Assembly: GCF_947632095.1 (NCBI RefSeq)
Contig: NZ_CANROA010000008.1
Location: forward strand, 1 to 64,000
DNA length: 64,000 nt
Source of the DNA: an uncultured Microbacterium sp.
GTDB lineage: Bacteria > Actinomycetota > Actinomycetes > Actinomycetales > Microbacteriaceae
Direction: 5' to 3'
Position numbers and translations under genes: made by a program. Below the pieces are notes generated by a model. It did no database searches, was not told the origin of the DNA, and saw nothing but the letters and a program-made list of their open reading frames with translations. Every line of letters starts with the position of its first letter. The first letter of the stretch is position 1. Shown here in pieces: positions 8,488 to 17,640 of this stretch.

Positions 8488-9734
8488 GCCCGCGGCATCC
8501 GTCCGAGCGGGGCGAGAACGAGTGCCGCGACCACGACGACGGCGGCGATCGCCGCCAGCCCGCCGTACTCGAAGCGCGCCATGATGATGCCCGCGAGCAC
8601 CGCACCGCCGGCACCGCAGAAGCTCATCAGCGAGTCGCTGCGACCCTGGCGGCGCGTGCGCAACGACGGAGCCGATGCCTCCGTGAGCAGGGCCGCACCG
8701 GCCACGGTCGATGCGCTCCAGCCCAGCCCGAGCAGGATCAGGGCGATAACGACGCCCCATTCGATCTCTCCGGCGAAGAACGCGAAGGCGAGGGATGCGG
8801 CGAGCACGATCTGGCCGAGGACGATGACCCGCGTGCGACCCCACCGGTCGGCGAGGACGCCGAAGACGGGAGAAAGCGCGTACATGCCGGCCACGTGGAA
8901 GGCGATCGTGAACCCGACGAGCGCCGTGACATCCGCAGCATCCGCGTGCCCACCATGAGCGGCGTGCGCCATGTGCGAAAGGTGGATCGGTGTCATCGCC
9001 ATCACCGAGACCATCACGATGTGCGCGCCCGCGATCGAGAACATCGCGTAACGCGCGACTCGAGGACGGTCGACGCGTTCCACAACCCTCATCACCCCTG
9101 CGTTCTCGGCGACGAGGCGCTGAGCGACACGAAGCGGATCGGGCCGGAGCGCAATCAGATACAGAACCAGAGCCGCGAGCTGGGCGACCAGCGAGAAGAG
9201 GTACGAACCGGTCTGCGGCGGCATCCCCACCAGCTGACCGAGGCTCTCCCCCGGCCCGAGCAGCAACGGGCCGGAGACGGCACCGGCCGTCGTCGCCCAC
9301 ACCACGATCGACAGGTCACGCCCGCGGTGCTGCGGCTGAGCAATATCGGTCGCCGCGAATCGGGACTGCAGGTTTCCTGCGTTACCGGCGCCGATCAGGA
9401 TGATGCCGGCCAGCAGGAGGGGGAAGATCCGCAGCGCCGCGGCCAGGATCACGATGCCGATGCCGATGAGCGCGAACAGATTCCCGAGGGTCAGCGACGG
9501 CCGACGGCCGAAGCGTTGAGCGAAGCGCGCAAGCGGGATCGCGCAGATCGCGGCTCCGAGCGTCACGGATGCTGTGGCCAGACCGGAGAGTGCATCGTCA
9601 CCCGAGATGTCAGCGGCCAGCAACGCACCGAGCGACACGGTCGCACCGAACGCGATGCCGCCGAGCACCTGGCCGATAGACAGCACGATGACCGTGCGGC
9701 GTTGAATCGTCCGCTGATCGGCGACAGTCGTCAT
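8484..9734 (-). CDS. MFS transporter
   Basis: A 416-residue major facilitator with about 12 hydrophobic segments. The MFS loop 2-3 motif appears as RFAQRFGRRPS near residue 75, and a second copy, ADRWGRTRV, near 275 marks the repeat of the two six-helix halves. A His-rich loop (AHAAHGGHAD) lies in the central loop. It is probably an efflux pump; the substrate is unknown. The ATG at 9734 is 10 bases from the FAH-family stop and the gene overlaps the methyltransferase, so FAH hydrolase, MFS and methyltransferase form one minus-strand operon. Confidence 0.9.
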   Translation of the reverse strand: MTTVADQRTIQRRTVIVLSIGQVLGGIAFGATVSLGALLAADISGDDALSGLATASVTLGAAICAIPLARFAQRFGRRPSLTLGNLFALIGIGIVILAAALRIFPLLLAGIILIGAGNAGNLQSRFAATDIAQPQHRGRDLSIVVWATTAGAVSGPLLLGPGESLGQLVGMPPQTGSYLFSLVAQLAALVLYLIALRPDPLRVAQRLVAENAGVMRVVERVDRPRVARYAMFSIAGAHIVMVSVMAMTPIHLSHMAHAAHGGHADAADVTALVGFTIAFHVAGMYALSPVFGVLADRWGRTRVIVLGQIVLAASLAFAFFAGEIEWGVVIALILLGLGWSASTVAGAALLTEASAPSLRTRRQGRSDSLMSFCGAGGAVLAGIIMARFEYGGLAAIAAVVVVAALVLAPLGRMPRA

Positions 9735-9744
9735 TCGGCGACGA

Positions 9745-10521
9745 TCAGCCGACAGGCAGCGCGTCGCGCACGCCGTTGCGCAGGATGCCGATTCCCGAGA
9801 CTTCGACCTCGACGGTGTCGCCGGCTGCGAACGCGCCGACACCGGCCGGTGTTCCGGTGAGGATCACATCGCCCGGAAGCAGCGTGAAAACCGCCGAGGC
9901 GTATTCGATGATCGCCTCGACCGAGTGGATCATGTCGCTCAGCGGCGCGCTCTGGCGCACCTCGCCGTTCACCCGTGTCTGGATCGTGGCGTCCGCGCGA
10001 TCGAACTCGGTCTCGATGACCGGTCCGAGCGGGCAGAAGGTGTCGAATCCCTTGCCGCGGGTCCACTGTCCGTCCTTCTTCTGAAGGTCGCGCGCCGTGA
10101 CATCATTCGCGACGGTGAAACCGAAGACGTAGTCCATCGCCTTGTCAGCAGAAACATTCTTCGCGATGCGACCGATCACAACGGCGAGCTCGCCCTCGTG
10201 CTCGGTGCGCTCCGAGATCGTCGGACGCACGATCGTGTCGCCGGGACCGATCACCGACGTGTTCGGCTTCAGGAAAAGTAGCGGCTCCTCCGGCGCGACG
10301 CCGCCCATCTCAGCCGCATGATCGTGGTAATTCTTGCCGACGCAGACGACCTTCGAACGCGGGATGACGGGCGCGAGGATCGCCGCATCCGCCAGGGGAA
10401 CACGCTCACCCGTCGTCTCATAACCCGCGAACATCGGGTCGCCGGCGAGGACGACGAGCTCCTGCTCGTCGACGATGCCGTAGCGGATGGCGTCATTGTG
10501 GCTGAAACGAGCGATCTTCAC
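9745..10521 (-). CDS. fumarylacetoacetate hydrolase family protein
   Basis: A 258-residue FAH-fold enzyme, probably a C-C hydrolase, decarboxylase or tautomerase acting on acylpyruvate-like substrates. The metal/catalytic set is clear: His65 and His68 in NYHDHA, Glu109 and Glu111 in EHEGE, Asp140 in ANDVTARD and Lys157 in RGKGFD. The length matches the YcgM/FAHD1-like group. It begins with GTG at 10521, six bases after a TAGGCT box, so the mRNA is probably leaderless. It is the first gene of an operon with the MFS transporter and methyltransferase. Confidence 0.92.
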   Translation of the reverse strand: MKIARFSHNDAIRYGIVDEQELVVLAGDPMFAGYETTGERVPLADAAILAPVIPRSKVVCVGKNYHDHAAEMGGVAPEEPLLFLKPNTSVIGPGDTIVRPTISERTEHEGELAVVIGRIAKNVSADKAMDYVFGFTVANDVTARDLQKKDGQWTRGKGFDTFCPLGPVIETEFDRADATIQTRVNGEVRQSAPLSDMIHSVEAIIEYASAVFTLLPGDVILTGTPAGVGAFAAGDTVEVEVSGIGILRNGVRDALPVG

Positions 10522-10527
10522 GCTCTC

Positions 10528-10533
10528 AGCCTA
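10528..10533 (-). promoter_or_regulatory. leaderless -10 box, FAH-family gene
   Basis: TAGGCT on the minus strand, 6 nt before the GTG start at 10521. No convincing -35 is seen. Confidence 0.5.
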
Positions 10534-10556
10534 GTCGCGGCATCCCGTCTTTCGCC

Positions 10557-10595
10557 CGCCGAGCCCCCGCCCTGCAGCAGGACGGGGGCTCGGCG
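10557..10595 (-). terminator. ilvE terminator
   Basis: Long hairpin CGCCGAGCCCCCG / CGGGGGCTCGGCG around CCCTGCAGCAGGA, 17 bases past the ilvE stop. Confidence 0.8.
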
Positions 10596-10612
10596 AAGTG
10601 AGAGGAATCAGA

Positions 10613-11707
10613 TCAGGCGTCGAGCCGGACCAACCAGCCGTGCTTGTCGTCACGGCGACCGTACTGGATGTCGGTGAGCTCCTCGCGCAGCGACAGCGCC
10701 AGCCCGCCCGCGGGCTGCGTCTCGTCACCGTCGCGGGTCACGAGCGCACCGATCGGCGTCACCACGGCGGCGGTGCCGCACGCGAAGACCTCGACGATCT
10801 CACCCGAGGCGACGCCATCGCGCCACTCCTGCAGCGAGACCGCACGGCGCTCGATCGTGTGGCCACGGTCCTCGGCGAGCTGCAGCAGCGAATCGCGCGT
10901 GATGCCCTCGAGGATGCTGTCGGACTGCGGGGTGACAACGCGGCCATCCTTGAAGACGAAGACGACGTTCATGCCGCCGAGCTCTTCGACGTTGCCGTCC
11001 TGGTCGAGGAAGACGACCTGGTCGCAACCCTGCTCATAGGCCTCCGCCTGCGGCAGAAGGCTGGAGGCATAGTTGCCGCCGGTCTTGGCCTGCCCGGTTC
11101 CGCCTCGTCCGGCGCGGGCATAGGTCTCGCTCAACCAGATCCGCACGGGCTTGACGCCGCCCGTGAAGTACGAGCCCGCTGGGCTCGCGATCAGGTAGTA
11201 GGCGACCTTCGCGGCGGGGCGCACACCGAGGAACGCCTCCTTCGCGAACTCGAACGGTCGCAGGTACAGGCTCTGGTCCTCCCCCGACGGCACCCAGGCC
11301 CCGTCGACGGCGATCAGCTCGCGCAGCGACTGCATGAAGTACTCGACGGGCAGCTCGGGCAGAGCCATGCGCTGCGCACTGCGCTGCAGGCGCCGGGCGT
11401 TGTCCTCTGCCCGGAAGGTGTGGATCGAGCCGTCGGCGTGACGGTACGCCTTGATGCCCTCGAAGATCTCCTGGCCGTAGTGCAGTACTGCGGCGGCCGG
11501 GTCGAGAGGGATCGGGCCGTAGGGCTGCACACGCGGGCGGTGCCAGCCGCCGCGCTCCGACCAGCACACATCGACCATGTGGTCGGTGAACACCGAGCCG
11601 AAGCCGGGGTCCCGAAGGATCTGCTCGCGCTCTGCCGCGGACTTCGCGGCGAGATTGCGGGTCACGGAGAACTCGAGCGGTGCGAGTTCGGAGGGGGTGG
11701 TAGTCAT
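10613..11707 (-). CDS. ilvE: branched-chain amino acid aminotransferase
   Basis: A 364-residue class IV (D-amino-acid aminotransferase fold) PLP enzyme that transfers the amino group between glutamate and the keto acids of Leu, Ile and Val. The PLP-lysine segment is KTGGNYASS, with the Lys near residue 208; EELGGMNVVFV and the late TPIGALV cofactor/substrate-binding segments are present. The ATG at 11707 follows AGGATG; the longer open frame upstream is a shadow of leuB. It lies 46 bases behind leuB in the same direction, a branched-chain pathway pair. A strong terminator follows. Confidence 0.97.
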   Translation of the reverse strand: MTTTPSELAPLEFSVTRNLAAKSAAEREQILRDPGFGSVFTDHMVDVCWSERGGWHRPRVQPYGPIPLDPAAAVLHYGQEIFEGIKAYRHADGSIHTFRAEDNARRLQRSAQRMALPELPVEYFMQSLRELIAVDGAWVPSGEDQSLYLRPFEFAKEAFLGVRPAAKVAYYLIASPAGSYFTGGVKPVRIWLSETYARAGRGGTGQAKTGGNYASSLLPQAEAYEQGCDQVVFLDQDGNVEELGGMNVVFVFKDGRVVTPQSDSILEGITRDSLLQLAEDRGHTIERRAVSLQEWRDGVASGEIVEVFACGTAAVVTPIGALVTRDGDETQPAGGLALSLREELTDIQYGRRDDKHGWLVRLDA

Positions 11708-11753
11708 GTCACATCCTGCGTTCGATGCGGGCGGCGCTCGCGTGGATTCCAGG

Positions 11754-12803
11754 TTACGCCTGGAGTCGCGCGATGATCGCGTCGCCCGTCTGGCTGGTGG
11801 TTCGCGAACCGTTCCGCTCGGCGATGTCGGCCTCGACCGCGCGGGTGACGCGGCCGGCCTCGTCCCGGAGGCCGAGGTGATCGAGCAGCAGGGCGATCGA
11901 GAGGATCGCCGCCGTCGGATCGGCCTTCTGCTGGCCGGCGATATCGGGGGCCGAGCCGTGGACCGGCTCGAACATCGAGGGGAACGTGCCGTCGGGGTTG
12001 ATGTTGCCCGAAGCGGCCAGGCCGATGCCACCGGTGACGGCGCCTGCCAGATCCGTGAGGATGTCGCCGAAGAGGTTGTCGGTGACGATCACGTCGAAAC
12101 GGGAGGGGTTCGTGACCAGGAAGATGGTTGCCGCGTCGACGTGCAGATAGTCTACGGCCACATCGGGGTGCTCTGCCGCGACCTGGTCGACGATGCGCTT
12201 CCAGATGCCGCCAGCGTGCACGAGCACGTTGGTCTTGTGAACGAGCGTGACCTTCTTGTCGCGGCGCTCGGCGAGGTCGAACGCATAGCGGACGACGCGC
12301 TCCACGCCGAAGGCGGTGTTCACGCTCGTCTCATTCGCGATCTCATGCGGGGTGCCGACGCGGATCGCGCCGCCGTTGCCGACATACGGGCCCTCGGTGC
12401 CCTCACGCACGACGACGAAGTCGATCTCGCCCGGGTCGGCGAGCGGGCCGGATGCTCCGGGGTACAGCTTCGACGGACGCAGATTCACGTAATGATCGAG
12501 GGTGAAGCGCAGCTTCAGCAGCAGCCCGCGCTCGATGTTGGCGTCCTTGAGCCGGGCGTCGCCCGGTACTCCGCCGACGGCACCGAGGATGATCGCATCG
12601 TTCGTCTTGATCGCGGCGAGGTCGTCATCGGTGAGCGTGTCGCCGGTCTCGAGGTACCGTGCGGCGCCGAGCGAGAAGTGCGTCTTGTCGAACGTGACGT
12701 CGCTGGAGGCGGTCACCGCGTCGAGGACCCTCTCGGCTTCGGCGACGACCTCGGGGCCGATTCCGTCTCCGGGGATGACGGCCAGCTTCACGACACGCGA
12801 CAT
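11754..12803 (-). CDS. leuB: 3-isopropylmalate dehydrogenase
   Basis: A 349-residue NAD-dependent isocitrate/isopropylmalate dehydrogenase family member, catalysing the third step of leucine synthesis. The N-terminal [10 protein letters not shown] motif, the substrate-binding arginines in the [16 protein letters not shown] region, the metal-binding segment [12 protein letters not shown] and the NAD-binding [10 protein letters not shown] are all present. The ATG at 12803 has AAGGAG at the right distance; an alternative ATG five codons upstream is rejected. A TACGCT -10-like box lies about 50 bases upstream. No leucine-rich leader peptide is visible. Confidence 0.97.
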   Translation of the reverse strand: MSRVVKLAVIPGDGIGPEVVAEAERVLDAVTASSDVTFDKTHFSLGAARYLETGDTLTDDDLAAIKTNDAIILGAVGGVPGDARLKDANIERGLLLKLRFTLDHYVNLRPSKLYPGASGPLADPGEIDFVVVREGTEGPYVGNGGAIRVGTPHEIANETSVNTAFGVERVVRYAFDLAERRDKKVTLVHKTNVLVHAGGIWKRIVDQVAAEHPDVAVDYLHVDAATIFLVTNPSRFDVIVTDNLFGDILTDLAGAVTGGIGLAASGNINPDGTFPSMFEPVHGSAPDIAGQQKADPTAAILSIALLLDHLGLRDEAGRVTRAVEADIAERNGSRTTSQTGDAIIARLQA

Positions 12804-12866
12804 GGACTCTCCTTGCATCGGGATATCCGCGACGCCACTGCGAGGCGGGTATCCCCAGCGTACCGC

Positions 12867-14402
12867 TCAGCGTGTGCGCGGATTGCGCAGTGTGACGGCG
12901 CCGATGACCGCTGCCAGGACGACGAGCCCTGCACCGATGAGAGAGGTCACGGCGACTCCGGATTCGAAGGCCTCGGTCGCCGCCGCCCACAGGGCGGAGG
13001 CCCCGGGCTCGGTGAGATCCTGCACCGCCGAGTACGCTCCGGCGAGGGTCTCACGCGCTGCATCCGCCGTCTGCGATGCGATGCCGTCCGGGACGACGAG
13101 AACGGCACGGTAGATCGCCGTGATGACGCCGCCGAGCACGGCTGTGCCCAGCACCGCGCCCAGCTCGTACGCCGTCTCGGAGACCGCGCTTGCGGCGCCC
13201 GCCTTCGCGGACGGGGCGCTGGAGAGGATGAGCTCGTTCGAGATCGTCTCCGCCGCGCCGATGCCGAGCCCGACGAGCACGGAGGCAGCGATGAGCGGCG
13301 CGAGGTGCTGTTCTGGAGCGGCGACCGACACGAGCAGGTAGCCCACGACGGTGAAGACGAGAGCAGCGGGGATGATCACATGCGGCGGCACGCGACGCGC
13401 GATCGGCACCACGACGAGGCCTGAGATGATGATCGCCACCATCGCCGGCAGCAGCGCGAAGCCGGCGGCCATCGGCGCCATCCCCAGTACGAGCTGCAGA
13501 TGCTGCGGCACGAAGTACATGAATCCGACGAGGGCGACGACACTGAACAGGTTCACCAGGATCGCCCCGGAGAACGACCCGCGACGGAACAGCGCCATGT
13601 CGAGCATGGGCGATGCCGAGCGCGTCTGGCGCCTGACGAAGAGGCATCCCATCAGGACGCCGACGACGATGAGCACGGCCGATACGGCACCGATTCCCTC
13701 GGTGGCGACCTCCTTGATCGCGTAGACGACGGGCACCATGGTCGCCATCGAGAGCACAATGCTCAGCGGGTCGATGCGGCCCGGATTCGGGTCGCGGCTC
13801 TCAGTGACGAGGAACGGCGCGCACACGAGCAGCGGAACAAGCACGGGCACGGCGAGCAGGAACACCGATCCCCACGCGAAGTGCTCCAGCAGGAAGCCGC
13901 CGACGATCGGACCCAGGGCGGATCCGGCGGAGAACGCCGTCGCCCAGATCGCGATCGCCAGACGGCGCTGGTCGCGGTTGAGGAAGGTCGAGCGCAGCAG
14001 CGCCAGCGTCGAGGGCATCAGCATCGCCCCGAAGAAGCCCAGCAGGGCGCGCGCCGCGATGAGCAGCGCCGCCGTCGGCGCGAATGCGGCGAGGGCGGAG
14101 ACCGCCGCGAATCCGATGGAGCCGATCAGCAGCATCCTCTTGCGACCGAAGCGGTCCCCCATGGTCCCCATGGAGACGAGGAGCCCGGCGAGCACGAGCG
14201 GATAGACGTCGATCATCCACAGCTGCTGCGCGCCGGTCGGCGCGAGCGCCACCGCGATCTCGGGCAACGCGAAGCTCAGCACGGTGTTGTCGACCGAGAC
14301 GAGGAGCACCGGCAGCATCAGCACGACCAGCGCGAGCCAACCCCGCAGTCCCGCACGCGGGGCGTGCACTCCCCCGGTGTCCGTGCGCACCTGATCCGTC
14401 AC
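12867..14402 (-). CDS. DHA2-family MFS efflux transporter
   Basis: A 511-residue drug:H+ antiporter-2 type transporter with about 14 hydrophobic segments, in the size class of QacA/SmvA/LfrA. Motif A is seen as GDRFGRKRM near residues 81-90 and the motif C-like GPIVGGFLLEHF in the fifth helix. It starts with GTG at 14402, preceded by GAAAGGA. It is transcribed divergently from a TetR gene with a shared operator between them, the classic arrangement for a ligand-induced multidrug pump. The substrate is unknown. Confidence 0.93.
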   Translation of the reverse strand: MTDQVRTDTGGVHAPRAGLRGWLALVVLMLPVLLVSVDNTVLSFALPEIAVALAPTGAQQLWMIDVYPLVLAGLLVSMGTMGDRFGRKRMLLIGSIGFAAVSALAAFAPTAALLIAARALLGFFGAMLMPSTLALLRSTFLNRDQRRLAIAIWATAFSAGSALGPIVGGFLLEHFAWGSVFLLAVPVLVPLLVCAPFLVTESRDPNPGRIDPLSIVLSMATMVPVVYAIKEVATEGIGAVSAVLIVVGVLMGCLFVRRQTRSASPMLDMALFRRGSFSGAILVNLFSVVALVGFMYFVPQHLQLVLGMAPMAAGFALLPAMVAIIISGLVVVPIARRVPPHVIIPAALVFTVVGYLLVSVAAPEQHLAPLIAASVLVGLGIGAAETISNELILSSAPSAKAGAASAVSETAYELGAVLGTAVLGGVITAIYRAVLVVPDGIASQTADAARETLAGAYSAVQDLTEPGASALWAAATEAFESGVAVTSLIGAGLVVLAAVIGAVTLRNPRTR

Positions 14403-14420
14403 GATGCTTGTCCTTTCACG

Positions 14421-14440
14421 GGACGATTACTCAACCGTCC
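14421..14440. promoter_or_regulatory. probable TetR operator (imperfect palindrome)
   Basis: A 20-bp inverted repeat: GGACG and CGTCC outer arms with TT and AA inner matches, 14 of 20 positions symmetric. It lies midway between the divergent exporter and TetR starts and just upstream of the TetR -10 box, so binding would block both promoters. Confidence 0.6.
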
Positions 14441-14446
14441 AGCCGG

Positions 14447-14452
14447 TATAGT
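14447..14452 (+). promoter_or_regulatory. leaderless -10 box, tetR-family gene
   Basis: TATAGT, 7 nt before the ATG at 14460. The upstream palindrome covers the -35 position. Confidence 0.6.
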
Positions 14453-14459
14453 AACAGAC

Positions 14460-15008
14460 ATGCCCAGACCTCCTCTCGCCCGCGAGAAAGTCCTCGACGC
14501 CTTCCAGACGATCCTCATCGAGGAGGGCGAGCGCGCCGCGACACTGGATGCCACAGCGAAGGCCGCGGGCGTGTCGAAGGGCGGCCTGCTGTATCACTTC
14601 GCCTCGAAGGACGAGCTCGTGGCCGGTCTTCTCGAGCGGCTCGACGCTCTCGCCGCTGACGACCTCGATCTCATGACCGCCGCGCAGAACGGCCCGGTGG
14701 ACTATTACATCCGCAACTCGCTGCTCGAGGACTCGGCGTTCGACCGCGCGCTCATCGCCGCGGCACGAATCGCGCAGGGCGGTGATCTCGATGCATCTGC
14801 CGCGCTCCGGAGCATCCGCGAGTCTTGGGCGGACTGCCTGCGCCCCCACGTGCACGACGACGCCGCACTCGACCTCGTGATGCTCATCGGCGACGGCCTC
14901 TATTACAACAACGTGCTCGACGCCGTCCAGGGCGGACTGGCCGGGCCCACGCCGAGAGGCGCGCAGCTCGAGCAGCTCATCGCCCTCGCGCTGCGCGCCT
15001 CCCGGTGA
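14460..15008 (+). CDS. TetR-family transcriptional regulator
   Basis: A 182-residue repressor. The N-terminal helix-turn-helix (roughly 10-50) ends in the hallmark GVSKGGLLYHFASKDEL segment; the C-terminal half is a helical ligand-binding domain resembling the TetR_C_6/YcdC-like groups. The start at 14460 is 7 nt after TATAGT, so it is probably leaderless. It is divergent from the DHA2 exporter and very likely represses both genes through the palindrome between them. It converges with serA, with 10 bases between the stops and no terminator hairpin. Confidence 0.93.
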   Translation: MPRPPLAREKVLDAFQTILIEEGERAATLDATAKAAGVSKGGLLYHFASKDELVAGLLERLDALAADDLDLMTAAQNGPVDYYIRNSLLEDSAFDRALIAAARIAQGGDLDASAALRSIRESWADCLRPHVHDDAALDLVMLIGDGLYYNNVLDAVQGGLAGPTPRGAQLEQLIALALRASR

Positions 15009-15018
15009 ATCGGATCGA

Positions 15019-16623
15019 TCAGACCTCTGCGACGTCGATCGCGCGGACCACGGTCGCCTCGATCGCCTCGCCGACCTCGGCGAGCAGCTCGTCGGGAACA
15101 CGCGAGTCGACCGTGAGAACCGTGAGCGCCTGGCCGCCGGCCTCGCGGCGCGCGACCTGCATGCCGGCGATGTTGATGCCGGCCTCGCCGAACTTCTGTC
15201 CGAACACCGCGACGATGCCGGGACGGTCGGTGTAGAGCAGCACGATGTGGTGCTGCTCGATCGGCACCTCGATGTCGTGGCCGTTGATGCCGACGATCTT
15301 CTGCACCATACGGGTGCCCGCCAGCGTTCCGGCGACCGTGAGGACGGTGCCGTCGGCCAGCGCACCGCGCAGCGTGGTGAGGTTGCGGTATTCGGGGCTC
15401 TCCTTCTCGACGATCAGACGCGCCTCGATGCCGCGCTGCTCGGCGAACAGCGGTGCGTTGACGTAGGAGACGTTCTCGCTGACGACGTTCGACAGGATGC
15501 CCTTGAGCGCTGCCAGACGGTAGACGCTGACGTCGTAGTCGGCGAGCTCGCCGCGCACCTCGATGTCGAGGCTGGTGAGGGCCGAGGAGCTCAGGCCGCT
15601 GAAGATCTGACCGAGCTTCTCGACCAGGGCGATGCCCGGGCGGACGAACGGATCGATGATGCCGCCGGCGACGTTGACAGCGTCCGGGACCAGGTCGCCC
15701 TCGAGTGCGAGCTTGACGGACTTCGCGACCGAGATGCCCGCCTTCTCCTGCGCCTCATCGGTGGAGGCGCCCAGGTGCGGGGTGACGACGACGTTGGGGA
15801 GGTCGAGGAGCGCGTGCGCGGAGCCGCCTTCGACCGGGGGCTCGGAGGTGAAGACGTCAAGGCCGGCACCGGCGATCTCACCGGCGACGAGCGCTTCGCG
15901 GAGCGCGACCTCGTCGATCAGGCCGCCGCGGGCGACGTTGATGACGTAGGCGCTCTTCTTCATCGCGGCGAACTGCGCCGTGCTGATCATGCCCGTCGTC
16001 TCGGGCGTCTTGGGCATGTGGATCGTGAGGAAGTCGGCCTCGGCGACGAGCTCGTCGAGCGTGCGCAGCTCGACGCCCAGCTGCTGCGCGCGGGCACTCG
16101 TCACGTAGGGATCGTAGGCGACGACCTTCATTCCGAAGCCCTGCATGCGGGCAGCGACGAGAGCGCCGATGCGACCCAGGCCCACGATGCCGAGCGTCTT
16201 CTCGAAGAGCTCGGTGCCGGTGTAGGAGCTGCGCTTCCACGCACCGCCGGCGAGCGAGGCGTTCGCGGCGGGTACGTGGCGGGCAAGGCTCAGGATGTGC
16301 GTGCAGGTGAGCTCCGCCGCCGAGATGATGTTCGAGGTGGGAGCGTTGACGACCATGACGCCGGCCTTGGTCGCTGCGGGGATCTCGACGTTGTCGAGAC
16401 CGACGCCCGCGCGGGCGATGACCTTGAGATTCGGCGCGTGCGAGAGCGCCTCGGCATCGATCTTCGTCGCCGATCGGATCAGCACGGCAGAGGCGTCGGC
16501 CAGGGCTGAGAACAGCGCAGGTCGGTCGGTGCCGTCGACCTGACGGACATCGAAGTCGGGGCCGAGGGCCTCGATCGTGGCGGGCGAGAGAACTTCGGCG
16601 ATGAGCACGACGGGCTTCGACAC
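15019..16623 (-). CDS. serA: D-3-phosphoglycerate dehydrogenase
   Basis: A 534-residue long-form (mycobacterial-type) SerA, the NAD-dependent first step of serine synthesis. The Rossmann motif GLGRIGALVAARMQ, the catalytic-loop segment NVARGGLIDE, and PHLGASTDEAQ with the catalytic His are visible. The ASB intervening domain and a C-terminal ACT domain (about the last 75 residues) imply allosteric serine feedback. The GTG start at 16623 has GAAGGATC upstream; earlier starts lack it. It stands alone, with about 130 bases of upstream leader carrying TAAGGT and TAACCT boxes. Confidence 0.97.
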   Translation of the reverse strand: MSKPVVLIAEVLSPATIEALGPDFDVRQVDGTDRPALFSALADASAVLIRSATKIDAEALSHAPNLKVIARAGVGLDNVEIPAATKAGVMVVNAPTSNIISAAELTCTHILSLARHVPAANASLAGGAWKRSSYTGTELFEKTLGIVGLGRIGALVAARMQGFGMKVVAYDPYVTSARAQQLGVELRTLDELVAEADFLTIHMPKTPETTGMISTAQFAAMKKSAYVINVARGGLIDEVALREALVAGEIAGAGLDVFTSEPPVEGGSAHALLDLPNVVVTPHLGASTDEAQEKAGISVAKSVKLALEGDLVPDAVNVAGGIIDPFVRPGIALVEKLGQIFSGLSSSALTSLDIEVRGELADYDVSVYRLAALKGILSNVVSENVSYVNAPLFAEQRGIEARLIVEKESPEYRNLTTLRGALADGTVLTVAGTLAGTRMVQKIVGINGHDIEVPIEQHHIVLLYTDRPGIVAVFGQKFGEAGINIAGMQVARREAGGQALTVLTVDSRVPDELLAEVGEAIEATVVRAIDVAEV

Positions 16624-16753
16624 AGCGGATCCTTCGAGGTTAGCGACTTGCGCGGGTGGGATCGATGCGCCGCACACCGTCGGGGGCGCGATCGAGAACC
16701 ACCTTACCGGAGCGTGAACCGTGCTCCGCTCCGTATGACGCGCAGTGACGGGA

Positions 16754-17086
16754 TCACTGCGTCGAGAAGATGGGCACGAGCGCGTACAGCAGCACGTTCA
16801 TCCAGAACACCATGGCCAGCCCCACGCCGGCCAGCAGGACGAGCGCGAGCTCGAGGAGCGGACGCCGTAGACCGATGATGAGTGCCACGAGGAAGGCGAT
16901 GAGCGGGAACACGACCGAGACGATGAGCATGATCCATACCGGCGCCCCGGGGTCCCAGGAGACGAGCGCGATGAGGTAGACGATCGCATTCGCCATCGCG
17001 GCGACGGTGAGGATCCCCGCCACGGCAATGATGAGGGCGCGCGCCCAGCGCGCCGGGCGCTTCTCGAGCGCAAGACTGTCGGTCAC
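16754..17086 (-). CDS. hypothetical three-helix membrane protein
   Basis: A 110-residue protein with three hydrophobic segments (about 16-38, 48-68 and 75-100) and almost no soluble part. No family recognised. The GTG at 17086 overlaps the stop of the preceding gene (GTGA), so it is translationally coupled to it. Both may form one small membrane assembly; the function is unknown. Confidence 0.7.
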   Translation of the reverse strand: MTDSLALEKRPARWARALIIAVAGILTVAAMANAIVYLIALVSWDPGAPVWIMLIVSVVFPLIAFLVALIIGLRRPLLELALVLLAGVGLAMVFWMNVLLYALVPIFSTQ

Positions 17087-17568
17087 GATGCCACTCCCGT
17101 CATGACGAAGGGCCACGGCACGAGGAGCAGGACTCCTGCGAGCAGGGCGCTCACGCGCACCCAGGTGCGCGAGGAGCGGGTGAGGGCCCAGGACGCCGCG
17201 AACCACAGCGCCGGCGCCGCGGCGGCGGCCCACAGCGTGATACCGAATTCACCGGCCACACCCGCGAGGAAGACATTGGGGCCGAGCTTCGCGGCCGAGC
17301 TGATCCAGCCGATCGTGTACAGCAGGTACACGCCGCCGATCACGCCGAGGAAGACGAGCAGCGGCGTGCTGATACTCGCGGGCTCCTGCTCGTCGACTTC
17401 CGCCCGAACGCGGTCGTCATCCTCGTCGAGACGACCGACCGTCTCGCTGTCCTTGCCCACGGCGGCCCAACCATCCGGCAGCACGGGCTTCTCGCGCCTC
17501 GCGGACGGGCGCGCGGGCTGATCCTCGTCGCCCTCCCAGGAGAGCGCGTCGTCGGCATCCGTAGTCAT
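17083..17568 (-). CDS. hypothetical membrane protein with acidic N-terminus
   Basis: A 161-residue protein. The first 65 residues are hydrophilic and acidic with Pro/Arg patches, followed by about three transmembrane segments (68-90, 100-122 and 132-158). No catalytic motif is recognised. It is the first gene of a two-gene minus-strand unit with the following small membrane protein, and is divergent from the plus-strand membrane gene at 17641. The function is not inferred. Confidence 0.75.
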   Translation of the reverse strand: MTTDADDALSWEGDEDQPARPSARREKPVLPDGWAAVGKDSETVGRLDEDDDRVRAEVDEQEPASISTPLLVFLGVIGGVYLLYTIGWISSAAKLGPNVFLAGVAGEFGITLWAAAAAPALWFAASWALTRSSRTWVRVSALLAGVLLLVPWPFVMTGVAS

Positions 17569-17640
17569 ATCCCCAGCGTAGCGATTCTGCGAGGGACCCC
17601 GATATGCTCAGGGAGTTCACAGACTGAGGGGGAATTCTCC

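Noticed and set aside
12804..12866. Possible leucine leader upstream of leuB
   Set aside because: Contains only a -10-like box and ribosome site; no Leu codon run.
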